A stretch of DNA of 64,000 bases, from contig NZ_RKLR01000001.1 of the NCBI RefSeq assembly GCF_019599465.1, positions 496,001-560,000 of the forward strand. Reading direction: 5' to 3'. Made by a program: the position numbers and the translations under genes. Under the pieces are notes generated by a model. That model was not told the DNA's origin, made no database searches, and saw nothing but the letters and a program-made list of their open reading frames with translations. Of the stretch, positions 8,080-16,346 are shown piece after piece (the stretch's first letter is position 1; each line of letters begins with the position of its first letter). This stretch comes from Haloarcula rubra (GTDB lineage Archaea > Halobacteriota > Halobacteria > Halobacteriales > Haloarculaceae).

Positions 8080-9483
8080 GTGCTCCCCGGTCGTCTCTCG
8101 CGCCGAACGCTCGCCCGTGGCGTCGTCCTGTTGCTCGTCCTCGTGTTGCTCACGCCGTCGGTCGCCAGCGCCCTGACCTACGAACCGAGCGAGAGCGAGT
8201 CGCTCCAGCGTGGGACGGTCACCGACGCGGCCGAGGGCCAGACGGTCGTCAGTACGCAGGGCTACACGTTCCGGGGCAACACGAACCCGAAGAAGCCCGC
8301 ACGGCTCGTGGCGCTCGACGAACGCGGCAGGCTGAACTGGACCTACCAGAGCCGACAGGGCACCGACGCGTGGTTCTTCGACGTCGACCCGCTCCCCAAC
8401 GGGAACCTGCTGGTCGTCTCGCCGCGCTCGGGCAACACCCTCGTCTACGAACTGGACCCCGAGACGAAGGAGCGAGAGTGGGAGCAGTTGCTCCCCTACG
8501 AGGACACCCACGACGTCGACATGCTCAACGACACCGCACTGGTCGTCTCGCACATGCGGGCGTGGAACGAGAGCCGTGAAGTCTCGAACGACGAAATCGT
8601 CGTCTACAACCTGACGACGGAGTCGGTGACGTGGCGCTGGCGCTACCGGAACCACTTCCCGAACAGCACCGACGGCGGGATGAACCACGACTGGACCCAC
8701 AGCAACGACGTCGACGCCGTCGGCGACGACCAGTTCCTCGTTTCGCCGCGGAACTTCGACCAGGTGCTACTCGTCAACCGGACCACGAAGGCCATCGACA
8801 TGCGACTCGGCGAAGACGACAACTACAGCGTCCTCCGCGAACAGCACAACCCCGACTACCTCGAAGGGGAGAACGGGACGCCGACGATGCTCGTCGCCGA
8901 CAGCGGCAACAACCGCGTCGTCGAGTACGCCTACACGAACGGGACGTGGACTAGAACGTGGTCCGTCGGGTCCGAGTCGCTCAACTGGCCGCGCGACGCC
9001 GACCGCCTCCCGAACGGCAACACCCTCATCACCGACACGTTGAACCACCGCGTCATCGAGGTGACGCCGACCGGCGAAGTCGTCTGGGAGTACTACGCGA
9101 CGTGGGGGCCCTACGACGCCGAGCGAGTGGCCCACGGGGACGGGTCGACGGGGCCGACCATCCGCGAGCAGAACGCGACCGGGACCTACGAGATAACCGG
9201 CAGCGCGGGACTGGTCGCCGGGAGCGGCCAGCAGACGAGCGTCGGGACGTTCATCACCGCGACGGTCGCCGGGACGCCGCTGGCCGGCGTCGGCGAGGAA
9301 CTCGGGACCCTCTGGGGCCACTACGCGCCGTGGCTCCGCCCGGTGTGGATGAGCGGGTGGGACCTGTTCTACGCCGCGCTGGCCGGCCTGCTGCTGGTCG
9401 GCTGGCTCCTGACGGAGGCGGGCGTCTACGGCTACCACTGGGCCAGTTCGCGGTCGGCGACCGGTCGAGCGACCGGGCGGTAG
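8080..9483 (+). CDS. Arylsulfotransferase (ASST)-family secreted/membrane protein
   Basis: 467 residues from a GTG start. An N-terminal signal helix (ARGVVLLLVLVLLTPSVASA) is followed by repeated beta-propeller blades with NGNLLVVSP, NGNTLITDT and GNNRVVEY motifs, then a C-terminal transmembrane helix (FYAALAGLLLVGWLL). The blade pattern matches arylsulfotransferase/NHL-type propellers, which sit outside the cell. HDWTHSNDVDAV resembles the catalytic-His loop of arylsulfate sulfotransferases, but activity is not assured; many haloarchaeal members may be non-enzymatic. Several N-x-S/T sites fit an exported glycoprotein. Confidence 0.8.
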   Translation: MLPGRLSRRTLARGVVLLLVLVLLTPSVASALTYEPSESESLQRGTVTDAAEGQTVVSTQGYTFRGNTNPKKPARLVALDERGRLNWTYQSRQGTDAWFFDVDPLPNGNLLVVSPRSGNTLVYELDPETKEREWEQLLPYEDTHDVDMLNDTALVVSHMRAWNESREVSNDEIVVYNLTTESVTWRWRYRNHFPNSTDGGMNHDWTHSNDVDAVGDDQFLVSPRNFDQVLLVNRTTKAIDMRLGEDDNYSVLREQHNPDYLEGENGTPTMLVADSGNNRVVEYAYTNGTWTRTWSVGSESLNWPRDADRLPNGNTLITDTLNHRVIEVTPTGEVVWEYYATWGPYDAERVAHGDGSTGPTIREQNATGTYEITGSAGLVAGSGQQTSVGTFITATVAGTPLAGVGEELGTLWGHYAPWLRPVWMSGWDLFYAALAGLLLVGWLLTEAGVYGYHWASSRSATGRATGR

Positions 9484-9540
9484 AGTCAACCCACAGGCGG
9501 CCGATGTTCCGGCGACGGACGCCGCGCCGTCCGACCACGC

Positions 9541-10005
9541 ATGAACGTCCGCGAAGCCACCGCCGCCGACGTCCCCGTACTCGACGTGATTCGCAGACAG
9601 GCCATCGAGGCCGCGTTCACGGACGAGTACGACCGCGCGGCGTTCGCGGACCTCGTAGCGTCGCCGGACGACCGTCTGCCAGAGTGGGTAGCCGACCCGG
9701 CGTGGGTCGTCCTCGTCGCCGAGAGCGACGTCACGGCCGTCGGCTACGGCGCCGTCAACACGGCGACCGGCGAGGTAGGTGCGCTGTACACCGCGCCCGA
9801 GCACCAGGGACGAGGATGCGGGAGTACGCTACTGGCACAGTTCGAACGGCGGGCACGCGAGGGGGGGCGTGACCGCCTCCACGCCGCCGTGCCGCGGACC
9901 GCCGTCGGCTTCTTCGAGGGACGCGGGTTCGAGCGCGGCGAGACTGTCGAGCGAGACGGCGACGTCCGGCGGGTTCGCGTCGAGAAGTCGCTCGCGCAGG
10001 GCTAG
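9541..10005 (+). CDS. GNAT-family N-acetyltransferase
   Basis: 154 residues with the acetyl-CoA-binding motif A in VGALYTAPEHQGRGCGS (QGRGCGS being the pyrophosphate loop) and the C-terminal GFFEGRGFERG motif B. It acetylates an unknown amine substrate: a small molecule, a protein N-terminus or an antibiotic-like compound. It stands alone and converges with gltD, with a four-base overlap of the stop codons. Confidence 0.88.
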   Translation: MNVREATAADVPVLDVIRRQAIEAAFTDEYDRAAFADLVASPDDRLPEWVADPAWVVLVAESDVTAVGYGAVNTATGEVGALYTAPEHQGRGCGSTLLAQFERRAREGGRDRLHAAVPRTAVGFFEGRGFERGETVERDGDVRRVRVEKSLAQG

Positions 10006-11474
10006 AGCAACGCCGGGTTGTCCGTCTCCAGACTCGGCGGGAGGTCCGTCTCCCCGGTGAGGTAGGCGTCGACGTGTCGGGCGGCGTCGCGTCCCTCGCC
10101 GATGGCCCAGACGACGAGTGACTGCCCGCGGGTCGCATCGCCGGCGGCGAACACCCCGTCGACGGCCGTCATCTTCCGCTCGTCCGTCTCGACGGTGCCG
10201 TCGGTGGCCCGTTCGACCCCGAGGTCGGCGAACGGGTTGTTCGTGGGGCCGGTGAACCCGATAGCGACGAACACGACGTCGGCAGAGATTTCGAGCGACG
10301 GGTCGACGACGGTCTTCTCGGCGCGGTCGCCGCTGTCGTCGTAGCTCCACTCGACCCGTTCGGCGTCGAGGCAGTCGACGTGGCCGTCGCCGTCGGTGTC
10401 GAGGAACGCCTGCGTGTCGACGCCGAACGACTCGCTCCCGCCCTCCTCCTGCGCGTACGTCTTATGATACGTCTTCGGTTGCTCGGGCCACGGGTTGTTC
10501 GGCGGTCGTTCCTCGGGCGGTCGCTCCCGGATGCCTATCTGGACGACCTGTGACGCCCCGTGTCGGTGGGCCGTCGCCACGCAGTCGGCCCCGGTATCGC
10601 CGCCACCCAGCACCACGACGTCGCGCCCCGCTATGGGAGTCCGTTCGACGTCGTCGCCCGCCTGTTCGCGATTCGTCTGTCGGAGGTACTCCATCGCGAA
10701 GTGGATGCCGTCGAGGTCACGGCCCGGCAGGTCGATGTCGCGCTGGCGCTGTGCGCCGACGGCGAGGCAGACGGCGTCGTGGTCGGCGACGAGGGTGTCG
10801 GCCGCGACGTCGCTCCCGACTTCGGTATCCGTCTGGAAGGTGACGCCCTCGGCCCGTAGCTGGTCGATTCGGGGGTCGATGCGGGACTTCCGGAACTTGA
10901 AGTCGGGGATGCCGTAGCGCATCAGGCCGCCGACCGCGTCGTCTCGCTCGTACACCGTGACGCGGTGGCCGACGCGGGCGAGTTGCTGGGCGGCGGCCAG
11001 TCCCGCGGGCCCACTGCCGACGACGCCGACGTGGTACTCGGTCCGCTCGGCCGGCGGTTCGGGCGTAATCCACCCCTCCGCCCATCCCACGTCGACGATG
11101 GCGCGCTCGATGCTCTTGATGGTCACCGGGTCGTCGTTGTACGCGAGGACGCAGGCGCTCTCGCAGGGCGCCGGGCAGGTGTAGCCCGTGAACTCCGGGA
11201 AGTTGTTGGTCTCGTGGAGGCGGTCCAGCGCCCGCTTCCAGTCGTCGCGGTAGACGAGGTCGTTCCACTCGGGGACGACGTTGCCGATGGGGCACCCGCT
11301 CATGCAGGTGGGGACGCCGCAGTCCATACACCGTTCTCCCTGCTCGCGGAGCGTCTCGGCGTCCCACGTCTCCTGCCATATCTCGTCGAAGTCGTCGGCC
11401 CGCTCCTCGGGGTCGCGCTTCTCGATGTCGGCCCGGTCGTGGTCGCGCCAGCCGTTGGGATGTGGCTCAGTCAT
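10002..11474 (-). CDS. gltD: Glutamate synthase (NADPH) small subunit
   Basis: 490 residues. This FAD/Fe-S subunit feeds electrons from NAD(P)H to GltB for conversion of glutamine plus 2-oxoglutarate to two glutamates. The N-terminal cysteines in CMDCGVPTCMSGCPIG and YTCPAPCESACV bind Fe-S clusters, GVVGSGPAGLAAA binds FAD and VVVLGGGDTGADCV binds NADPH. FAAGDATRG near the C-terminus completes the second FAD motif. Its ATG overlaps the 3' end of gltB by eight bases, so the two are translationally coupled. Confidence 0.95.
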   Translation of the reverse strand: MTEPHPNGWRDHDRADIEKRDPEERADDFDEIWQETWDAETLREQGERCMDCGVPTCMSGCPIGNVVPEWNDLVYRDDWKRALDRLHETNNFPEFTGYTCPAPCESACVLAYNDDPVTIKSIERAIVDVGWAEGWITPEPPAERTEYHVGVVGSGPAGLAAAQQLARVGHRVTVYERDDAVGGLMRYGIPDFKFRKSRIDPRIDQLRAEGVTFQTDTEVGSDVAADTLVADHDAVCLAVGAQRQRDIDLPGRDLDGIHFAMEYLRQTNREQAGDDVERTPIAGRDVVVLGGGDTGADCVATAHRHGASQVVQIGIRERPPEERPPNNPWPEQPKTYHKTYAQEEGGSESFGVDTQAFLDTDGDGHVDCLDAERVEWSYDDSGDRAEKTVVDPSLEISADVVFVAIGFTGPTNNPFADLGVERATDGTVETDERKMTAVDGVFAAGDATRGQSLVVWAIGEGRDAARHVDAYLTGETDLPPSLETDNPALL

Positions 11475-14400
11475 CTGTGGTCACCCGTTCTGCGGCGGCC
11501 GCCGGTTCCGGCGGGAGCGACGCCCGCGGGTCCTCCCCCTCGGCGAGTCGGTCGTCCAACACGGCGGCGAAGGCGTCCGGCATCACCTTCACGAACTGTG
11601 CGACGGTCGTCTCCCAGTCGTCCAGTACCTCGCGGGCGCGGTCACTGCCGGTGTAGCGGTAGTGGTTCTCGACCATGCGCCTGACGAGGCGGCGGTCCCG
11701 GTCGTCCAGTGGGTCGAAGTGGACCATCCCGGTGTTGACCCGGTCGCGGAACCCGCCGTCCCTGTCGAGGACGTACGCCTCGCCGCCGGACATCCCCGCG
11801 GCGAAGTTCCGGCCGGTGTCGCCCAACACGACGACGACGCCGCCGGTCATGTACTCACAGCCGTGGTCGCCGACGCCCTCGACGACGGTCGTCACGCCGG
11901 AGTTGCGGACAGCGAAGCGCTCGCCGGCGACGCCGTTGACGTAGGCCTCGCCGTCCGTCGCGCCGTACAGCGCGACGTTGCCGACCACGACGTTGTCCGT
12001 CGCGTCGTAGGCCGCCTCGTCTGGCGTCCACACGACGAGTTTCCCGCCGGAGAGCCCCTTCCCGACGTAGTCGTTCGCGTCGCCGGCCAGCGAGAGCGTG
12101 ACCCCAGACGCGAGGAAGGCACCGAAGCTCTGACCGGCCGACCCGTCGAACTCGACGGTGATAGTGTCGTCGGGGAGGCCCGCCTCGCCGTAGCGGTCGG
12201 CGACTTCGGAACTCAGCATCGCTCCGACCGTCCGGTTCCGGTTGCGAATCGGGAGCGAGACGTCGACGGACTCGCCGCGTTCCAGCGCCGGTCCGGCCCG
12301 GTCGAGGAGTTCGTGGTCGAGTTTCTCGTCCAGTCCGTGATTCTGCGTCCGGGTCTGCCGGCGGCCGCCACCCTCGGGGACGGTCAGCAGCGCCGAGAGG
12401 TCCACGGACTGGGCGCGGTCGTGGCTCACCGCGCGCTGGGAGAGCAGGTCGACGCGACCCACGAGGTCGTCCATCGACCGGACGCCCAGTTCGGCCATGT
12501 ACTCCCGGACCTCCTGTGCGATGCAGGTCACGTAGTTCACGACGTACTCGGGTCGGCCGGGGAACTTCTCCCGGAGGTCCGGGTCCTGCGTGGCGACGCC
12601 GACCGAGCAGGTGTTGCAGTGGCACTTCCGGAGCATGATACAGCCACAGGTCACGAGCGGTGCGGTTCCGAAGCCGTACTCCTCGGCACCCAGAAGCGCC
12701 GCGACGACGACGTCACGCCCGGTCTTCATGCCGCCGTCGACGCGGACCCGGATGCGCGAGCGCAGGTCGTTCGCCCGGAGAATCTGGTTCGCCTCGGCGA
12801 CGCCCAGTTCCCACGGCAGGCCGGCGGACTTGATGCTCGTCTTCGGCGACGCGCCGGTGCCGCCCGACTGGCCGCTTATCAGGACGGCGTCGGCCTTCGC
12901 CTTCGCGACGCCGGCGGCGATGATGCCCACGCCCGCCTCGGAGACGAGTTTGACGTGGACGTCGGCGTCGGTGTTCGCACACTTCAGGTCGTGGACGAGT
13001 TGCGCGAGGTCCTCGATGGAGTAGATGTCGTGGTGGGGCGGCGGCGAGATGAGGGGGACGCCGGGGGTCGTGTTGCGCGTCTCGGCGATTGTCTCGTCGA
13101 CCTTCTCGCCGGGGAGGTGACCTCCCTCGCCGGGTTTCGACCCCTGAGCCATCTTGATGCCGAGGTGGTCGGCGTTGGCCAGATACGTCGCGGTGACGCC
13201 GAACCGGCCCGAGGCGACCTGCTTGTTCCCGCACTCGCGTTCGGTGCCGAACCGCTCGACGGGTTCGCCGCCCTCGCCGGAGCAAGCGGTCCCGCCGATG
13301 CGGTTCATCGCGACGGCCAGCGTCTCGTGGGCCTCCTTGCTGAGCGACCCGAACGACATCGAGGCGGTGAAGAACCGCTCGACGATGCTGTGGACGGGTT
13401 CCACCTCGTCGAGCGGAACCGACTCGCGGCCCTCGGTGTCGAGTTCAAGGAGGCCCCGGAGCGTCTGGAGACGTTCCTGCTGGTCGTTCACCATCTCGGC
13501 GAACTCCCGGTACGCTTCGAAGTCGCCGGCCTGTGCGGCGTACTGGAGTTTGCCAATGGTGTTGGGGTTCCACTGGTGGAACTCGCCGTCCCGTCGCCAG
13601 TAGAGTTCGCCGCCGGGGTCGAGGTTCGTGCCAGCGTCGGCCTCGAAGGCGTTGTGGTGGCGTTCGAGCACGTCGGCCTCCAGGTCGTCGACGTCGATGC
13701 CCTCCGTGCGGGCCGTCGTCCCCGCGAAGTACTCCGCGACGAACTCGGAGTCCAGCCCGACGGCCTCGAACACCTGCGCGCCCTTGTAACTCGACAGCGT
13801 CGAGATGCCCATCTTGGCCATCACCTTCTGGAGGCCGTCTTCGAGGGCGTGCCGGTAGGCCGCCAGCGCCTCGTCCCGGTCGCACTCCAGCACGCCGTCC
13901 GCGACCATCGCGTCGATGCTCTCGTAGGCGAGGGACGGACAGAGCGCGTCGGCCCCGTAGCCGACGAGCGTGCAGACGTGGTGGACCGCACAGGGCTGGC
14001 CGGAGTCGAGGACCACCCCGACGTGTGTACGACGGCCGGTGCGGACGAGGTGGTGGTGGACCGCACCGACGGCGAGCAACGACGGAATCGGCACGCGGTC
14101 GGGGCCGACGGCCCGGTCCGAGAGGACGAGCACCTCACACCCGTCGTCGATGGCCGCGTCGGCGGCCTCGCGGACGCGTTCGACGGCGGGTGCGAGGGTC
14201 GTCGCCCCCTTCTCGTAGGTCAGGTCTATCGTGGCCGCGCGGATGCCGTTCTCGTCGACGTTCTCGACGGCGGCGAGTTCCTCGCGGGTGAGTATCGGCG
14301 ACTCGCAGAACAGGCGTCGGGCGTGGGCCGGCGTCTCGCCGAGCAGGTTCCGCTGGCGGCCGACGTGGGTGTACAGGGAGGTGACGACGTCCTCGCGGAT

Positions 14401-16032
14401 GTAGTCCAGCGGCGGGTTCGACACCTGCGCGAACAGTTGTTTGAAGTACGTGAACAGGGTCTTGTTGCGCTCCGAGAGCACCGACAGCGGCGTGTCGTTG
14501 CCCATCGCGCCGATTGGGTCACTGCCCGCCTCGGCCATCGGTTCGACGAGGCGGTCGAGGTGCTCGCGCGTGTAGCCGAAGGCTCGCTGCCGGGCGCCGA
14601 CCCCGGCGTCCGCTGGCGGCGACGGTAGCGGGTCGCTCCCGTCCACGAGGTCCGAGAGGTCGACTCGCTCGCGGGACACCCACGCGCCGTACTTGTCGTC
14701 GGTGAGTCGGTCGAACACCTCCTCGTCGGGGACGATGCGACCCTCGTCGGGGTCGGCGTAGAACATCTGACCGGGCTGGAGGCGGTCTTTCGTGACCACC
14801 TCCGAGGGGTCCGCATCGAGGACGCCCGTCTCGCTGGCCATCACCAGTCGGTCGTCGGTCGTGACGTAGTACCGACAGGGGCGCAGACCGTTACGGTCCA
14901 GCACCGCACCGACGCGGTCACCGTCGGTTGCCGCGACGAGGAGCGGCCCGTCCCACGGTTCGTTGACGGTCGCGTGGTAGCGGTACCAGTCCCGCCGGTC
15001 GGCGTCCATCGCGTCGTCACCGTGCCACGCCTCGGGGACCAGCATCCGGAGGGCGTGCGGGAGCGAGCGGCCGCCCTCGACGAGGAGTTCGAAGACGTTG
15101 TCGACGACGGCCGTGTCGCTCTGGTCGGCGTGCGTGACGGGCGTCAGTTTCTCGACGGCGTCGCCCAACACGGGGCTGGCGAGGTCGGACTCGCGGGCGG
15201 CCATCCAGTTGAGGTTGCCCCGCAGGGTGTTGACCTCGCCGTTGTGGACGACCTTCCGATACGGGTGGGCCAGTTCCCACGCGCCGAGCGTGTTCGTCGA
15301 GAACCGCGCGTGGACGAAGACGAGTCTCGTTCGGACCCGCTCGTCCGAGAGGTCGGGGTAGTACGACCGGAGTTGCCCGTTCGTCAGCAGGCCCTTGTAG
15401 ACGACGGTGCGGCGGTCCAGCGAACAGACGTAGAAGCGGTCCGCGCCGGGCGGGTCACGCTCGTCGACCCGCCGCTCTACGACCCGTCGGAGGACGTACA
15501 GCCGGGTGTCGAGGTCATCGGGGGCGAGCGAGTCCCTCGGTTCGACGAACACCTGCCAGACGGCGGGTTCGCTCTCCAGCGCCGTCGCCCCGAGGCCGGT
15601 GTTGTCCGTCGGCACCTCGCGCCACGCGACCACCTCGAACCCCTCGTCGTCGGCCGCACTCTCTAGCAGGTCACGGAACCGGTCGCGCTCGTCGGGGTCT
15701 CGCGGGAGGAACACCTGTCCGACGCCGTACTCGTCGTATCCGCCGAGGTCGGGGACGACGTCGCTGAAGAAGGCGTGAGGCTTCTGGACGAGCATCCCGG
15801 CCCCGTCGCCGGTGTTGGCCTCCGCGCCGCGTGCGCCGCGATGGTCGAGGTTCTCCAGCACCTCGAACCCGTCCTCGACGACGTCGTGCGTTCGCCGGCC
15901 GTCGAGGTTCACGAGGACGCCCACCCCACAGTTCGCACGCTGGTCGTGGGGGTCGGACAGTGGCGTATCGGTGTCGGGACTCGTCACGGTCGTTGAGTGG
16001 GTGCCGTGGGTGCTGGTGTACGTCACCGACAC
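11467..16032 (-). CDS. gltB: Glutamate synthase large subunit
   Basis: 1521 residues, the normal length of GltB. The glutaminase nucleophile is Cys35 (ANCGVG), so the first 34 residues would be a cleaved propeptide. The central and FMN-binding domains follow (GSKPGEGGHLPG, SGGTGASPKTS), then the 3Fe-4S cysteine set in CIMLRKCHCNTC and the C-terminal GXGXG beta-helix with repeated G-rich turns. The listed start is GTG at 16032; the GTG at 16026 is a close alternative. It is the first gene of a gltB-gltD operon; an AT-rich promoter region lies about 60-75 nt upstream. Confidence 0.96.
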   Translation of the reverse strand: MSVTYTSTHGTHSTTVTSPDTDTPLSDPHDQRANCGVGVLVNLDGRRTHDVVEDGFEVLENLDHRGARGAEANTGDGAGMLVQKPHAFFSDVVPDLGGYDEYGVGQVFLPRDPDERDRFRDLLESAADDEGFEVVAWREVPTDNTGLGATALESEPAVWQVFVEPRDSLAPDDLDTRLYVLRRVVERRVDERDPPGADRFYVCSLDRRTVVYKGLLTNGQLRSYYPDLSDERVRTRLVFVHARFSTNTLGAWELAHPYRKVVHNGEVNTLRGNLNWMAARESDLASPVLGDAVEKLTPVTHADQSDTAVVDNVFELLVEGGRSLPHALRMLVPEAWHGDDAMDADRRDWYRYHATVNEPWDGPLLVAATDGDRVGAVLDRNGLRPCRYYVTTDDRLVMASETGVLDADPSEVVTKDRLQPGQMFYADPDEGRIVPDEEVFDRLTDDKYGAWVSRERVDLSDLVDGSDPLPSPPADAGVGARQRAFGYTREHLDRLVEPMAEAGSDPIGAMGNDTPLSVLSERNKTLFTYFKQLFAQVSNPPLDYIREDVVTSLYTHVGRQRNLLGETPAHARRLFCESPILTREELAAVENVDENGIRAATIDLTYEKGATTLAPAVERVREAADAAIDDGCEVLVLSDRAVGPDRVPIPSLLAVGAVHHHLVRTGRRTHVGVVLDSGQPCAVHHVCTLVGYGADALCPSLAYESIDAMVADGVLECDRDEALAAYRHALEDGLQKVMAKMGISTLSSYKGAQVFEAVGLDSEFVAEYFAGTTARTEGIDVDDLEADVLERHHNAFEADAGTNLDPGGELYWRRDGEFHQWNPNTIGKLQYAAQAGDFEAYREFAEMVNDQQERLQTLRGLLELDTEGRESVPLDEVEPVHSIVERFFTASMSFGSLSKEAHETLAVAMNRIGGTACSGEGGEPVERFGTERECGNKQVASGRFGVTATYLANADHLGIKMAQGSKPGEGGHLPGEKVDETIAETRNTTPGVPLISPPPHHDIYSIEDLAQLVHDLKCANTDADVHVKLVSEAGVGIIAAGVAKAKADAVLISGQSGGTGASPKTSIKSAGLPWELGVAEANQILRANDLRSRIRVRVDGGMKTGRDVVVAALLGAEEYGFGTAPLVTCGCIMLRKCHCNTCSVGVATQDPDLREKFPGRPEYVVNYVTCIAQEVREYMAELGVRSMDDLVGRVDLLSQRAVSHDRAQSVDLSALLTVPEGGGRRQTRTQNHGLDEKLDHELLDRAGPALERGESVDVSLPIRNRNRTVGAMLSSEVADRYGEAGLPDDTITVEFDGSAGQSFGAFLASGVTLSLAGDANDYVGKGLSGGKLVVWTPDEAAYDATDNVVVGNVALYGATDGEAYVNGVAGERFAVRNSGVTTVVEGVGDHGCEYMTGGVVVVLGDTGRNFAAGMSGGEAYVLDRDGGFRDRVNTGMVHFDPLDDRDRRLVRRMVENHYRYTGSDRAREVLDDWETTVAQFVKVMPDAFAAVLDDRLAEGEDPRASLPPEPAAAAERVTTDD

Positions 16033-16346
16033 CTCGTCGCGCGCCGAACAGACTCAGGTCGCTACTGGGACGGACAGGCAATGGTGACCCTCATTGTTAA
16101 AAGTTAACTAATAACACACTAGTATCGTCAATACAGCAATATATTGTTTAATGCTCGCCGTCGCGCCCGGGCGACCGTTCGGGGAGTGGTACCCGGTGCG
16201 TGCCGTCCTATCGAGTCTCCACCGCACGTGCGTGTGTGTGCGCTCGCAAGCGCCCGCACACCCGCGCTGTCGGCCGATTTCCGCCGAAAGTCTTTAGAAC
16301 GTCTCCGGGCGTAGCGACCGCTAATGACTACCGCAGGTGGTGTCCG
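16033..16346. other. Divergent intergenic region gltB/topA with AT-rich island
   Basis: About 310 bp without a gene. A strongly AT-rich stretch at 16090-16160 contains two TTAAC-type elements in dyad arrangement (gttaaaagttaac, 16095-16107) and tattgtttaatg (16141-16152). It probably holds the gltB promoter and an operator; nitrogen regulation would be expected for gltB but is not shown by sequence. The topA-proximal 150 bp are GC-rich, with cttta at 16291-16295 as a weak candidate box. Confidence 0.55.

Noticed and set aside
7936-8700. N-terminal extension of the membrane gene 7387-7935 to 8700
   Set aside because: The extension is antisense to the arylsulfotransferase-like gene and its signal peptide, and the ATG at 7935 starts a plausible membrane protein.
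11281-14628. 1115-codon plus-strand frame through gltB
   Set aside because: Antisense of GltB, which has a full set of catalytic and cluster motifs; a very long shadow ORF is expected at this GC content.
16090-16160. AT-rich island as a replication origin
   Set aside because: No repeated ORB elements and no cdc6/orc1 gene nearby; it fits promoters of gltB and topA better.
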